A stretch of DNA of 64,000 nt from Odontocerum albicorne. Its lineage: Eukaryota; Arthropoda; Insecta; Trichoptera; Odontoceridae. Both the position numbers and the translations under genes were made by a program. Location of the stretch: positions 2,453,137-2,517,136 of the forward strand of contig OX463859.1 of NCBI GenBank assembly GCA_949825065.1, read 5' to 3'. The notes under the pieces were generated by a model, which saw only the letters and a list, made by a program, of their open reading frames with translations, searched no databases and was not told the origin of the DNA. Below are positions 9,632 to 20,988 of this stretch, one piece after another (positions within the stretch are counted from its first letter, which is position 1; every line of letters starts with the position of its first letter).

Positions 9632-9943
9632 TTGTTAATGTATGGGAGCAAACAGCAACGGATAGAGCTTAATGGCGTAGAACCTATGATAGTTATCAGG
9701 GACCTAGTGGAGAGAGAAGACGCAGACAGGCGACTGCAAGTACTGAAGCTCCTTGCTGCATGTGCAACAGGATATGCCTATCACAATATGACTTTCATGA
9801 ACATAGCCAACTTACATCTCAAATCCATTCGCTGGCACTATCATCGAGAGGAAGGGAAGATGCAGACTCAGCAGAGACACATGACACGCATGGCAATTGA
9901 TCAAATGTTCACCATCCCTAGGATTAAAACATATTTTGCCTAA
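9632..9943 (+). CDS. Unrecognised 103-codon frame
   Basis: Opens with ATG shortly after the RTE-B TSD and ends at a TAA. Residues 9-45 (RIELNGVEPMIVIRDLVERE and what follows, LQVLKLLAACATG) faintly recall an armadillo-type helix pair, but I cannot confirm this. The C-terminal half is rich in His, Met and Gln. It is not repeated elsewhere in the window, which sets it apart from the LINE frames. It could be an exon or pseudo-exon of a host gene, a fragment of an unknown element, or chance. Confidence 0.2.
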   Translation: MLMYGSKQQRIELNGVEPMIVIRDLVEREDADRRLQVLKLLAACATGYAYHNMTFMNIANLHLKSIRWHYHREEGKMQTQQRHMTRMAIDQMFTIPRIKTYFA

Positions 9944-10329
9944 AGGCAATATGCCTATTTAGCTCCCATGCCATAGAATGGGGTGCCGAACTCAAAGGTA
10001 AAGGTAGGAAAACAATTTAGGCAGTCGATCGGAGCGTGGTTGTTATTGCGACAAGAGTTTGAGTGCTTGGGCTTACAAGAGGAATGACTTGTGGAAAAGG
10101 TTTGTGTGAGCTCTTGAGTGTGGTGTTTTTGTTGTTTTATATTTATATTTTTTAATAAATGTATTTTTTTTTGCTTTATGATTGTGTGCGATATATTGTG
10201 AGATGAATGTTTTGATCTGTCTGGAGTGATGAAGTGTGAGGAGTTTGATTTCGCGTGATGTGTACATATGTAATTGAGTGTCACTGTTTGTCAGGTTGAT
10301 GATAATGTACAACGGGGTTTTACATAATC

Positions 10330-10500
10330 CAAAATCGGAAAGAAGTATCGATTTATTTTTTCATGCTATATGTTCTCAGTAAGGTACAGGCAAAAGCCTA
10401 GTTTACTGGGGACTCGACAAATGAAAGGCAACAAACCCAGATCCATTAAAATTGTGTGTCTGAATTAAATTGCCTGTTGTTTTTCTTTCAAATTATGTAT
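10330..10500 (+). repeat. R3 interspersed repeat
   Basis: Same family as 7845-8010, with the blocks TACAGGCAAAAGCCTAGTTT, AATGAAAGGCAACAAACCC, TTGCCTGTTGTTTTTC. No coding potential. Confidence 0.65.
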
Positions 10501-10509
10501 ACTAGTTGC

Positions 10510-11630
10510 AACCCGTGAAATATTCACGGAAATAAAACAAATTCTACATTTTTGAAATACCGAAGGAGCAAGATCAGCTTACAGTGTTAAGGGGTTCATT
10601 AATTTTTAAAGTTTAAAATAAAAAAGGCACATCTTAATTGATGAATTATTTAATTCTCAAAAATCTCTTTATACACGATGTTTTGTGTATACAAATAAAC
10701 ATTACTGTTGTTCAATTTAAACCGCTGATGAAGTTTTCCTTAAAGACTTGTTTCAGATATATTGACTTTAAGGTTTTCGCGTTTCCAACATCGTGAAAAA
10801 GCCATATTTAATTGCCTGCATTAAAAAAAAGAGCATAAGATATATAAACACAAGTAATTATAAGGTTAAATATAATGGGAAATAAATTAATTATTTCATT
10901 TATTACAATTCAAAATAAATTGGCATCGTCCCCTTTTTCACCGGTTTAAAAATCACGGACCCACCGAGATTCAAATTTCGAAATATTCCTCTCTCGCTCT
11001 CTTGTATTCAAAATTAAATTCTCGTATTCTTTCTTTAACGACAGCCATCGTATGGGTTTTGGCCTATTTATACTATGATTGCTTGTCATATGTAAAATAA
11101 ATAAATAAAAAAATAGTCATATCTGATGACACCAATGACATGTACTTATATCACACACTTTGTATTGTGTCTTTCTTTTATACTCGTCACGGGTGATGGG
11201 CATTCATTTGTTCATGTTTATGTTCTTTTAATATATTTTTTTAAGTTTTTTTATTGGGTAATAGGACTTTTTTTCCTGAGCCTCCTCAATATAAAGGTTT
11301 TTTTTAATTGGAAAGAGGAATTCTAAAAAAAACGAATCTTGAAAAATCGCGAAGGCGACATTTTAACAATGAAGAGCATTCAACAAATCTGGGAAATTCC
11401 AAATTACAAAGAAATAAAGAGATTCAGTTCCCTCGCTTAAGTAAACTCGGTTTAAGTCAGTCTTTTAATATTATTTTATTCAAAGAAGATCTCAAAACTG
11501 TTTAAATAAAAATTCAGATTAATCTAAAGGGGCACAATTTCAAAACCCTTTTGTTGCATAAAATGAAAGCCTTTTTTATATTTAAAAGATTATGGAAATG
11601 TCTTTAATAAACACTACAAGTAATAATTAA
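10510..11630. other. AT-rich, no recognised gene
   Basis: No family match and only short frames. A K/N-rich frame at 11308-11505 has no recognisable motif. Confidence 0.5.
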
Positions 11631-11633
11631 CTA

Positions 11634-12587
11634 CGAGGCATATCCAGAAAGTAAGTGTACTGAATTTTTGTAGGTTACAATTTTTTTTATTTAAACAAAA
11701 AAATTACGTGGTTACCGTAGTATATATGTAAGCTATTTTTCGACATAGTCGTCATTCCTCTCAATGCAGGTGGTGAAGCGGGGTATCAACTTTTTGATTC
11801 CTTCCTCGAAGTAGTTTCCCGCCAACCCCTCCGTCCACTTCTCCACCTCCTCATTTACCTCCTCGTCGGTTAAAAACCTTTTTCCACCCATGTGCAGGTT
11901 CAATGAGGTAAAGAGATAGTAATCTGAAGGTGCTAGGTCAGGGGAATGCGCGGAATGGTTCAGGACATCCCATTTAAACGAAGCGAGCAGTTCCTTCGTG
12001 GCGTTGGCCGTGTGTGGTGTGGCATTGTCGTGCAGCAGGCAGACTCCCTTTGTCAGCATGCCTCTCATCTTGTTCTGAATCACCCTCCGCAATTTTTTTA
12101 GGGTCTCACAGTATCTTGCAGAGTTGATGGTCTCCCCTTGAGGCATATATTCAATTAAAATTATGCCTTGACAGTCCCAAAACACGGATGCCATGATTTT
12201 CTTGGCTGAAATTGTGGTTTTGAACTTTTTGGCGGACGGTGAAGAGGTGTGACGCCACTGTTGAGACTGCCTTTTGGTTTCAGGCGTGTAGTGTGCAACC
12301 CAAGTTTCATCTCCAGTAACGATGGAGCGGAGAAATTCATCTCCATGGAGTTTGCAGCGCCTCAAAAACTCTTGCCCGGCATTATTTATTTCGCACTTGG
12401 CGGGAGATTGGATTGACATTTTTCACGAAACGTGTTGTCGCGTCGACACTTCTCAACGTACTGACCTCGAACCGGTCTTGTTGCGGAGGGTAAGGGTCAG
12501 GCTACACGGAAGTGTAGCCAACATGTCGAAAATAAAATCCATCCGGTCGTGAGAGCCTCAGTACACTTACTTTCTGGATACGCCTAG
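11634..12587 (-). mobile_element. Mariner element, internally deleted (copy 1)
   Basis: Flanked by TA (11632-11633 and 12588-12589). Terminal inverted repeats of ~30 bp begin CGAGGCATATCCAGAAAGTA on the left and CTAGGCGTATCCAGAAAGTA on the right (read inward). About 954 bp against ~1.3 kb for an intact mariner, because the DNA-binding part of the gene is gone. A sister copy with the same TIRs is at 50099-51056. Confidence 0.93.
11733..12419 (-). pseudogene. Mariner transposase lacking its helix-turn-helix region
   Basis: Frame of 228 codons. It begins MSIQSPAKCEI, the true N-terminus shared with the copy at 50267, and then jumps straight to NNAGQEFLRRC. Roughly the first 110-120 residues, including both helix-turn-helix motifs, are missing while the frame stays open. 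The catalytic part looks intact: TGDETWV (first Asp), LLHDN (second Asp) and SPDLAPSDYYLF (third Asp), with 34 residues between the last two, the mariner D,D(34)D signature. It ends NDDYVEK. A protein made from it could not bind TIRs by itself. It might act as a catalytic-domain fragment or simply be dead. Confidence 0.9.
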
Positions 12588-12699
12588 TATTTTAAGTTTT
12601 TTGTGTTATTTTTTAACCTCTTTATACAATTGACAGTAAAAAAAGTATGGATGAAAAGTTAAACGTACCACTGCCTTGTGAATTAGAGTAGTATTAATA

Positions 12700-13020
12700 A
12701 GTAGAAATTCTGAGAAATTGTTGAGTTTGTGTGAGACGATGTAAGGATGTAGAAGAGGCGAAGGATATATATGTCGAAATGGAAAAGTTGGGCGTTAAGT
12801 CATATCTGCCTACCCCGAAAGAAAAATGGCGTGATAGTATGTAAGCACGTTTGTATGTTTTAAGCGGGTCACTGCAATCGCTGAGGGAAAGGCATAACGA
12901 AGCGTATAAGTATGAATAAGGCAAAGGATATTTGTGTGAATAAGAAGGTGTAGAGATTTGTCTTCTTTGCCTACCTTCAAAGGTATATGGTGTAATGGTT
13001 TGTATGTATGAGTAAAAATG
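12700..13020 (+). mobile_element. LINE-D 3' end, with internal duplication
   Basis: Carries GTGTGAGACGATGTAAGGAT, GTAGAAGAGGCGAAGGATAT and CTGCCTACCCCGAAAG. The last part recurs at 12915-13015 (GGCAAAGGATATTTGTGTGA, TTTGCCTACC). The coding frame is broken. Confidence 0.6.
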
Positions 13021-13049
13021 AAGCGTATCAAATTGTCCATGGGTTTCAA

Positions 13050-13980
13050 AATTTAATTCTCAATTTTGACTAAAAAAATAATACTGGTTGGTAGGAAAAT
13101 AATCTATTAAAGGAAACACTCTGCTGCAATTGACGACCTCCGTAGTCTTGTGTAAATCTTCTAACTATGAGACTACAAATTTTATTCTTATTGATACAAT
13201 TTTTTTTGAAGAATTGAATTGTCATTTCAGACCTTTTAAACACATTTTACGTTGGTTTTTACTAATTGCTGCATGGCTATAAACCAGCTATGGTGTATTC
13301 TATAAAACGATAGCATTATAAAAAACAATATTTTTTCAGATTGTACTTTTTAAATCCAAAGTGTTATACAATACAATTCAAGTGTATTTGTTTATTATTT
13401 TTCAACAGCCACAGCGTGTACAAAAAAACAATTTCAATTCTAAATATCATATTAAAAAATAAACCAAATTCAAATGGAAACAGCAATTCAACAAACCTCA
13501 AAACTCATCATAAAACAAAAATGAAAATCAGCAACAAAAGGGGAACATATCCAAACCCAAACACATAATCAACACGCAAAAGCATTTACAAAAAAAGGTA
13601 AAACATAAGAAAAGTATTTGTATGTTATATATGCAAATAATCCAGGCTTCAGAAATGAACGTTTTACTCTTTCTCCTTAACCGCACAGCAGGGAGGGGTT
13701 GTTTGTCTCCTTTCTTCTTCCGTTCCCCCTCTGATTCCATATCTTCCCTTGGGACAGGTGCCTGCGCAACCCTTTAACAACACCATCAAGAGTCTGAATA
13801 AATTTGAATACTTGAAGATGCGAACTTTGGCTCCATACTTATTGTTAAATTTGATATCATATTCCCAAGTAGTACCAAAATTATTGCATCTCTTGTCCAT
13901 GTTTTGATTGTTTTTTTTTTAAATTTATAACTGTGTTATTTTAACTTCGTTATAAATAAAAAGTAAACAAAATATGGACT
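13050..13980. other. No recognised repeat; weak frames only
   Basis: A reverse-strand frame at 13664-13900 (start MDKRCNNFGTTWEYD, Cys- and Arg-rich end) is unique in the window. It has no motif I recognise. Confidence 0.4.
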
Positions 13981-13999
13981 ACAGTAAAAAGTGTACAAA

Positions 14000-14290
14000 G
14001 TATAGTAAAGGTGAGCGGTTGGGCTCGCCCTACATTGGTGGTGCGTATCTCGGCTGGGGGAATGTTTGTGGGATGAGCCCGGACCTTTTAGAGTCTTCTC
14101 TCTTGAATATATTTTTTTTGTCATCTATTTATTTTCTGCGTTTTTTTTATCTTCTTGTTCTACGTGTTCAAGGGTGTGGGCTGAAAAACATCTGGTGTTC
14201 CCGTGGCTGGGCTCGCCCTATATTGGTGGGGTGTATCTTGGCCGGGGGGATGTTATTAGATGAGCCCAGACCTTTTGATAGCTTCTGTTT
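14000..14290 (+). mobile_element. LINE-B-type repeat, two successive copies
   Basis: The GC-rich block occurs at 14010-14110 (GGTTGGGCTCGCCCTACATT) and again at 14165-14290 (GGCTGGGCTCGCCCTATATT, GGCCGGGGGGATGTTATTAG). The second lacks the usual 3' end and passes straight into the 14291 tandem repeat. Confidence 0.65.
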
Positions 14291-14790
14291 TTTTTTAAAT
14301 AAACCTGCCAGGTAGTAATGTACACTACGAAATAAACCTGCCAGGTTGTAATGTAAACTACGAAATATGTTGTTTATAGTTAAGGCATTAACGTTGTGGA
14401 GGTTTAAAGACATTGTAATTTATTTTTAACAAACACTGTTTATTCCACTTTTTTATGACGGTATAACCCTACCGGTTTCAAGGCTTTCACCTCATCTTCA
14501 GGGGAGCGCAAACAAGACTCCTGAAGATGAGGTGAAAGCCTTGAAACCGGTAGGGTTATACCGTCATAAAAAAGTGGAATAAACAGTGTTTGTTAAAAAT
14601 AAATTACAATAAACTACGAAATATGTAAACCTGACAGGCAGTAATGTACACTACGAAATAAACATCCCAGGTAGTAATGTACACTACGAAATAAGCCTGC
14701 CAGGTTGTAATGTACACTATGAATTATGTAAACCTGCCAGGCAGTAAAGTACACTACGAAATAAACATCCCAGGTAGTAATGAATACAAC
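14291..14790. repeat. ~33-36-bp tandem repeat interrupted by a PLE
   Basis: Unit AAACCTGCCAGGTAGTAATG then TACACTACGAAAT, with variants AACATCCCAGG and TATGTAAACCTG. Units lie on both sides of the PLE foldback at 14371-14609, so the array predates that insertion. Confidence 0.8.
14371..14609. mobile_element. PLE-derived foldback with perfect 89-bp inverted repeat
   Basis: Bases 14413-14501 are the exact reverse complement of 14521-14609. The spacer GGGAGCGCAAACAAGACTC is the reverse complement of the 8486 spacer plus one base. It has the same lead-in (GTTAAGGCATTAACGTTGTG) as the other copies. TAAACTACGAAATATGT flanks both sides (14354-14370, 14610-14626). This is a likely TSD, though the target is itself repetitive. 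Confidence 0.85.
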
Positions 14791-15399
14791 GAAAACAAAA
14801 TACAATACATTTTTATCTTAAAACTTTGTTCATTTCATTATATTTAATATTATGAATGCACTTTACACTAAACCCTCCGCCTTTTCTTGAAAATAAGTCT
14901 TGAAATAACTCGTTCATTCTACTTACTCATTCAAGTTCTCCTTACTTATTCAAATAAGAGTTTTTTTTTGTTCAGTTCTCCTTACTTATTCAAATGAGAG
15001 TTTCTGAAGTGTTTTAATCTCGGGACAATGCGCTGCATCCAACGGAATTCTTCATCGTCTGTAAGCATCCGAAAGGTTCCCTGAAAGTTAATTGATTTTT
15101 TAAACACGAACCAAGTTTTAAATGGAGTAGAATGATTTACTTCAACACGTAAAAAAGGCTTTTCTTATGTGTTATTTAAACCTTTATTTATTTATTTAAA
15201 TATTATTGTTTTGCAATAATACAAGTTTTATAATAAAATGCCAATTAATATAACTCTCAAGGGCGCTCTCATACGGGATTCGAGATTATAAAACCTGTAT
15301 ACCATAAGTATAAAAAGGTAGTGACCGTGGCCATCGTAATGTGACAGACTTATTATCATAGAATACAATATGTTACAGTCATCTAGACTGAATTTCGTA
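14791..15399. other. No recognised gene
   Basis: Contains only a short direct repeat (TTCTCCTTACTTATTCAAAT twice, about 14935-15000) in AT-rich sequence. Confidence 0.5.
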
Positions 15400-15790
15400 A
15401 AATGGAAATTAAGGTGTCCCTGTTGTGGTAAGGAGTGAGGATGGAACGCCAGAATTTACTATCTCGATTAACATAATTCGCCTCTTTCACATGCATACAC
15501 CGTATCGTAAAGCTTCTTCGATTTCTTTCTTTCAAAACATCATTTCCATGATCCAAACGTCCTTTTCTTTGTCTTCCTCTCCAACGTTTTTTACCCACGT
15601 TTGCAATATATATTTGTTTTGTTTGTCTTTCATCACTCATTAGTTCTACATGCCCAAATCATCTCAGAGTGTTTTTCTTTATCTTATTCAGCAAATAATC
15701 TTTAAATTCTCTAGCATCCCTAGTCACTTCAGTTCATAGTATATCATACATTGTCACTTCATGTATTTTCTCGCATTCACGTAAGTACAC
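15400..15790 (-). mobile_element. LINE-D 3' part, reverse strand
   Basis: The reverse-strand frame (15640-15383) reads TKQIYIANVGKKRWRGRQRK, then RSFTIRCMHVKEANYVNRDS and KFWRSILTPY, the decayed C-terminus of the LINE-D reverse transcriptase. Upstream landmarks TAGTCACTTCAG and CATTGTCACTTCATGTATTT continue the element. One of the two least broken LINE-D copies here. Confidence 0.75.
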
Positions 15791-15847
15791 GCATTTCTAT
15801 AATATTTATTCAATTATAACGAATATACATGTAATTGAAATTATTAA

Positions 15848-16160
15848 TTGTAATTTATTTTTATCAAACACTGTTTATTCCACTTTTTTGTAACAGTATA
15901 ACCATACCGGTTTCAAGGCTTTCACCTCATCTTGAGGGGAACACAAACAAGACTGTTTGTGCTCCCCTCAAGATGAGAGTCTTGTTTGTGCTCCCCTGAA
16001 GATGAGAGTCTTGTTTGTGCTCCCCTGAAGATGAGGTGAAAGCCTTGAAACCGGTAGGGTTATACCGTTACAAAAAAGTGGAATATACAGTGTTTGATAA
16101 AAAATATTTACAATGTCTTTAAACTTCCACAACGTTAATGCCTTTACTATGAACAAATTA
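15848..16160. mobile_element. PLE-derived foldback with expanded loop
   Basis: The left arm starts TTGTAATTTATTTTTATC and the right arm ends in ATTTACAATGTC plus the lead-out. Between them the block GTCTTGTTTGTGCTCCCCTG with AAGATGA is repeated about three times in mixed orientation. Arms are imperfect, so this copy is older than those at 8354 and 14371. Confidence 0.8.
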
Positions 16161-16985
16161 TGAAATTATTAACTTAATACAATTTTACGAAAGGTTTTAA
16201 TGTTTTTTTCATCAAAAATGTTGATTAAAAAATACAATTTCTGCGAAAGAAATACATATCCTTAAGGAGATACACAAAAATAAATGATGTCCCAAGTTCT
16301 ATTAAATTTTTAAGTAAATCTTCCAATACACAAAAAAATATCTCCATTTTTCTATAAATTTTTATTAAGCCGATATATTATTTTCTTGTGGATTTTATCC
16401 GCCTCTTAAGAAGAAAGTCATTAATATCTAGGCAGACCGGAGGTTTATAAGGAGAATGATACAAAGAACGGTAAAATAACCCAAAATATCATATTATATT
16501 ATAAACATATACAACCTCAACTCCGAATGTGCGGGGTTACATTTAAGAAAATAATCGCGCAACACAGTTCAGTTGTTTATTTTTTTTTATTAATTGTTTA
16601 AGTGAAATAGGTGAGTTGAAAGGGCTATTAAAACAACGGTATCGACAGGGAACAAGGTAAACGGAGCACTTAATATAATAAACAAAAGTTGCAAAAGTGA
16701 CAGTATATAAAAGCATGCTGGTTCCCTCCCACCTTGACGTATAGAAATGAAACATGGGCATTGTAGAAAAAGGATAAAAATTTGATTAATACATGGAGAT
16801 GTGTGAAGTGCGTGTACTACGAAAAATTGTGGCATGTCAGTGTATGAAAGAAGTAGTAAAAACTTTTACACAGCAGGAAAAACTATGGTAAATTATGATA
16901 CTGAGATAAAAATATTCATGAAACTTTTGAATATACCAACTTTAAGAACAGGAAACTGAAATTATATAAAGTAATTTTTTAAATA
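16161..16985. other. No recognised gene
   Basis: AT-rich sequence. No family match. Two overlapping reverse-strand frames near 16543-16835 have no recognisable motif. Confidence 0.5.
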
Positions 16986-16986
16986 A

Positions 16987-17207
16987 ATAAATAAATATAG
17001 GTTTATTGATAGCAACATAGTATGTACATAATATTTTTAAATACTCTTCAAAAACACATAAATGGCAGAAAAAACATTTGAGAGAGAAGCTATCAAAAGG
17101 TCTGGGCTCATCGAATAACATCCCCCCGGCCAAGATACACCCCACCGATATAGGACGAGCCCAGCCACGGGGAAACCAGATGTTTTTCAGCCCACACCCT
17201 TGCACAT
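16987..17207 (-). mobile_element. LINE-B-type repeat, 3' end
   Basis: Starts with the tail AAATAAATAAATATAGG and TTTATTGATAGCAACATAGT. It continues through GGTCTGGGCTCATCGAATAA, CCCCCCGGCCAAGATACACC and CAGATGTTTTTCAGCCCACA. Well preserved. Confidence 0.75.
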
Positions 17208-17302
17208 GTGGAATAAGAAGAAATTATTGGTTCATTCCTTGAGTAAGGCACAAGAAAATATGATTTTGAAATCTTAGTTTTTATAACATATGTTACAATA
17301 TT

Positions 17303-17492
17303 ACACCCATGGAATTATACATCACACCCATGGGAATTATACATCACACCCATGGAATTATACATCACACCCATGGAATTATACATTACACCCATGAAAT
17401 TATACATTTCACCCATGGAATTATACATTACACCCATGAAATTATACATAACACCCATGGAATTATACATTACACCCATGGAATTATCAATA
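17303..17492. repeat. 21-bp tandem repeat, about 9 copies
   Basis: Unit ACACCCATGGAATTATACAT plus C or T. A period of 21 keeps the frame open (HGIIHYT units). Not a gene. Confidence 0.9.
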
Positions 17493-17699
17493 TCATCGGC
17501 ATCATCATAACCATCGAGACATGTCCCTAGAGAACAGATATCTACTTTACACTATTTTGATACACATATTTTACTTCTGCTGTATACATACACCTCGTCA
17601 CGCCTATTGTCCTATTTTAAAGGCTTTTCACACTTTCCTCTTTCATAATTTGATTAATTACGTTATACCACGTTTCAAGGTGTTCCTAATAGTCAATAA

Positions 17700-17875
17700 T
17701 CATTTATTTATTACGTTGTGTGGCTGTGTTGGTGAGACGCCTATGTTTCAAACCGAGGATCGTGAATTTGATTCCCGTTGATAGCCATTTTTTAAAACGG
17801 TTCTGCGACTGATTTTCACTAAAAGCCCCTCTAACATATCGTTGATTGATTAGAAGGGTATACAACGAAAGTTAT
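17700..17875 (+). mobile_element. SINE1 copy
   Basis: A-box-like GTGTTGGTGAGACGCC and B-box-like GAATTTGATTCCCG, followed by the body GACTGATTTTCACTAAAAG. The 3' LINE-like tail is shortened to TTGATTGATTAGAAGG. Confidence 0.75.
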
Positions 17876-17999
17876 ATAACATATACTATAAAACATTCAA
17901 AACTTTGAAGTAATCGAGAGAAATGTTGACGTGGAAAAAGACTAAAACAGAAGTCGAATAAATGCTGTAAAAAGGCGTGAATTGAGACGAATACATACA

Positions 18000-18375
18000 T
18001 GGAGTGATAGTGCATGACAAAATATGGAATGAAATGATAAGGGATGAATGTGCACTTAAGGCTGGTGTGTTGAGTAAGATAAAGAAGAGTTTATTGACAT
18101 GGTGAAACGAATTAATAAAGAAAGACTAACAAAGCAGATATATAATGCAAATATGAATGGAAGGCGTGTAAGAAGAAGACAGGAAAGTATAGTTGGATCA
18201 AAGTAAATAATATTATATAACATAGCAAGGTAGCGTAGAAAGTCAAAGAAATCGTAGAAGTTATATGAGAAAGTGTATGGATATACTCGTACGAGTAAAA
18301 GAGGTTAAGGAAGTGTGTCAAGATAGGCAAGTGTGGCGCTCTGTCCTATATGTCTACTTCGACAGTGAAATAACG
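18000..18375 (+). mobile_element. LINE-D copy with a double TA-scar
   Basis: Begins GGAGTGATAGTGCATGACAA and runs through AAGATAAAGAAGAGTTTATT, AAGACTAACAAAGCAG and GTTGGATCAAAG to GTGTGTCAAGATAGGCAAG and GTGGCGCTCTGTC, the end of the LINE-D protein. At 18284-18297 it carries CTCGTACGAGTA beside a TA where other copies pass from GGATGTA straight to GAAGAGG. Confidence 0.75.
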
Positions 18376-18432
18376 TGATGATATGTATGTATATATAAAA
18401 CTTACCTTGAAAACAGCTTACATGTTTCTTTC

Positions 18433-19046
18433 TTAACCCTTCCTTCCCTGTGATGTGTAACAAGTGCACATTGCTTCTAAAAACTTTAATATCTCTATAA
18501 ATATAATAAATACTGGGTTCAGATTTTAGGTACTCCTCCGTAATTTTACGTACTGAATGAAAAAAATAATATTAATAATAATTAGCACTTATCGGCCACA
18601 TCAGAGATATTTTGTGAAAATCGGGAATAAATTCACCAATACAATCAAACGTGTGCCGGTTTGTGACGTAGGTATATTAATTCTATAAAAACTGCTATGG
18701 GTGAGGAAGTGACGCTGTTCACGTCTCACTCTCATTCTTCTTCGGTATATGTGAACGCAAGAATAGAATCTCAGTTCGCTCGCTTCAGTAGCTTTCGGGC
18801 ATCCATTTGAGGTGGTCGCTTCGCCCGTTTTGTGAACGTCGACTGATGTTGTTTTTATGTTTTCAGCAATTAAATTTCAATTATTATCACTTTTGACTTC
18901 AAATTTTATTAATTTAAGCGATTGGCTATGAATATACTTATTTTTCCGATTTTAAATCGCTCATTTTTACATGTCTATTGATGTGTATTGAATACACAGC
19001 ACCGGAACGCGCGGATTTTTTTAGCACAGGAAGGGAAAGGTTTTAA
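18433..19046. mobile_element. TTAA-flanked MITE (piggyBac-like ends)
   Basis: TTAA at 18433-18436 precedes CCCTTCCTTCCCTGTG. The other end is CACAGGAAGGGAAAGG close to TTAA at 19043-19046. It has no transposase. Relatives: 40624-41263 and 41420-42006 (reverse), 55005-55240 (partial). TTAA targets with CC-starting inverted ends are typical of piggyBac-related non-autonomous elements. That assignment is inference. Confidence 0.75.
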
Positions 19047-20170
19047 ATAATCTTCTGATGGATACGTTCACTGATATCGAAAACTATTTTAATTGGTTTC
19101 AGGAATACATCCCCTTGCGCGTGGAGTACATCCCCTCGCGCTTAGAACTTGTGAAATATTCGTGTTTTTTTCAAGTTTCGTGTATTACAAATATATATTA
19201 TAGTGTTTGATGACAATGGACGTTCGTGAATTTGAGATAAATTTATGAAAAATCGCTAAAGTGAATTTGAATGAAACCGCACAGATTAAGAACGAAACGT
19301 ATAGATGTGTATTTCTGTACGCACGTAATTGAATCGTGATGGAAATACGTATTTTTCGATAGAAATATTTTGTAATGATATTTTATAAAGCGCCTGCGAA
19401 CTGACGTGGCCGGAATATTAATCGCCGTATAACACAGCATTCAGTTTTTATTACATTTTTTTATGGTGGTGTAAAGTAGAATAATTGTTGGGCTATCTCA
19501 ATATTTAAATAGTTTTGATGATTTTTGAGGTAAAGTAAAATTATTATGACACTATGTAAACATAGATATAGTTTTGATGGTGGTGTAAAGTAAAATTAAT
19601 GTGAGACTATCTTAACATTCTAAGCGTTTTGATGGTGATGTAAAATAGAACCATAATGAGTCTATGTTTCTATTTAAACAGTTTTTTACGGTGATGCAAA
19701 GTAGAATACTTGTTCGACTATCTAAATATTTAAACAGTTTTGATGATGAGGTAAAGTAGAATTATTATGACACTATGTAAACATTGATATGGTGTTGATG
19801 GTGATGTAAAGTAAAATTAATGTGAGACTATCTTAACATTCAAAGCGTTTTGATGGTGATGTAAAATAGAGCCATAATGAGTCTACGTTTCGTTTTAAAC
19901 AGTTTTTATGGCGGTGTAAAGTAGAATAATTGTTAGACTATCTCAATATTTAAATAGTTTTGATGATGAGGTAAAGTAGAATTATTATGACACTATGTAA
20001 ACATTGATATGGTGTTGATGGTGATGTAAAGTAAAATTAATGTGAGACTATCTTAACATTCTAAGCGTTTTGATGGTGATCTAAAATAGAACCATAATGA
20101 GTATATCTTTAGATTTAAACAGTTTTGATGTTGGTGTAAAGAAGAATTTTTGTGAAACTATCTTATCATT

Positions 20171-20700
20171 TTGTAGGATACCTACCTAAATAAATAAATA
20201 ATTGTCAAAATAAATAAGTGAATTGTTAAACCTAATTTATTGTTAAAATAGTAAACATACAGGGTCAATGACCGATATACTATTTATGTAGCGAGTTGCT
20301 TATCTTGATATGTCATGATGATCTTGATTTGTATTTATTTAAATATAAATACTCAGGAATGCGGATGAAACGAAAGTGAGAGTGAATGGTCGATAAATAA
20401 TACAAGTCTTGACAGTTGAATGAACAATAATAATCAATATTTATTTCTCGGCGCGTGGGTAATTTATACAAATGGGTGATCCAGTTCGCGATACATATTC
20501 TGTCTTACTCTAGCGCGTGCATTGTCGGGTAGATATTTATTTGTATTCGGAGACGGCAGAACGTAAATACTAAATTTGTGTTTAAATAGTACATCGGTCA
20601 TTGACCCTGTATGTTTACAATTTTAACAATAAATTATGTTTAACAATTCACTTATTTATTTTGACAATTATTTATTTATTTAGGTAGGTATCCTACAATT
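20171..20700. mobile_element. 528-bp MITE with ~115-bp terminal inverted repeats
   Basis: Ends TTGTAGGATACCTACCTAAA and its inverse TTTAGGTAGGTATCCTACAA. Inward, both arms keep AATTGTCAAAATAAATAAGT and CATACAGGGTCAATGACCGA. The centre has no frame of note. Satellite flanks on both sides define the borders. No exact TSD could be settled, and the superfamily is unassigned. Confidence 0.85.
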
Positions 20701-20796
20701 TCATTTGTTTTGACGGTGGAGTAAAGTAAAACTATTGTGAGTATATCTTAACATGTAGATAAACAGTTTTGATGGTGGTATAAAGTATAATTATAT

Positions 20797-20988
20797 GTTG
20801 TTTATTGTTAAGGCATTAACGTTGTGGAGGTTTAAAGACATTGTTATTTATTTTTATCAAATACTGTTTATTCCACAAACAAGTTTTGTTTGCAGTCCCC
20901 TGAAGATGAGGTGAAAGCCTTGAAACCGGTAGGGTTAAACCGTCACAAAAAAGTGGAATAAACAGTGTTTGATAAAAATAAATTACAA
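20797..20988. mobile_element. PLE-derived foldback with deleted left arm
   Basis: Lead-in TTGTTAAGGCATTAACGTTG, then a left arm cut short at TTTATTCCAC. It continues into AAACAAG, the loop and the complete right arm (CTGAAGATGAGGTGAAAGCC to AAATAAATTACAA). Inserted in the satellite array. Confidence 0.82.
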
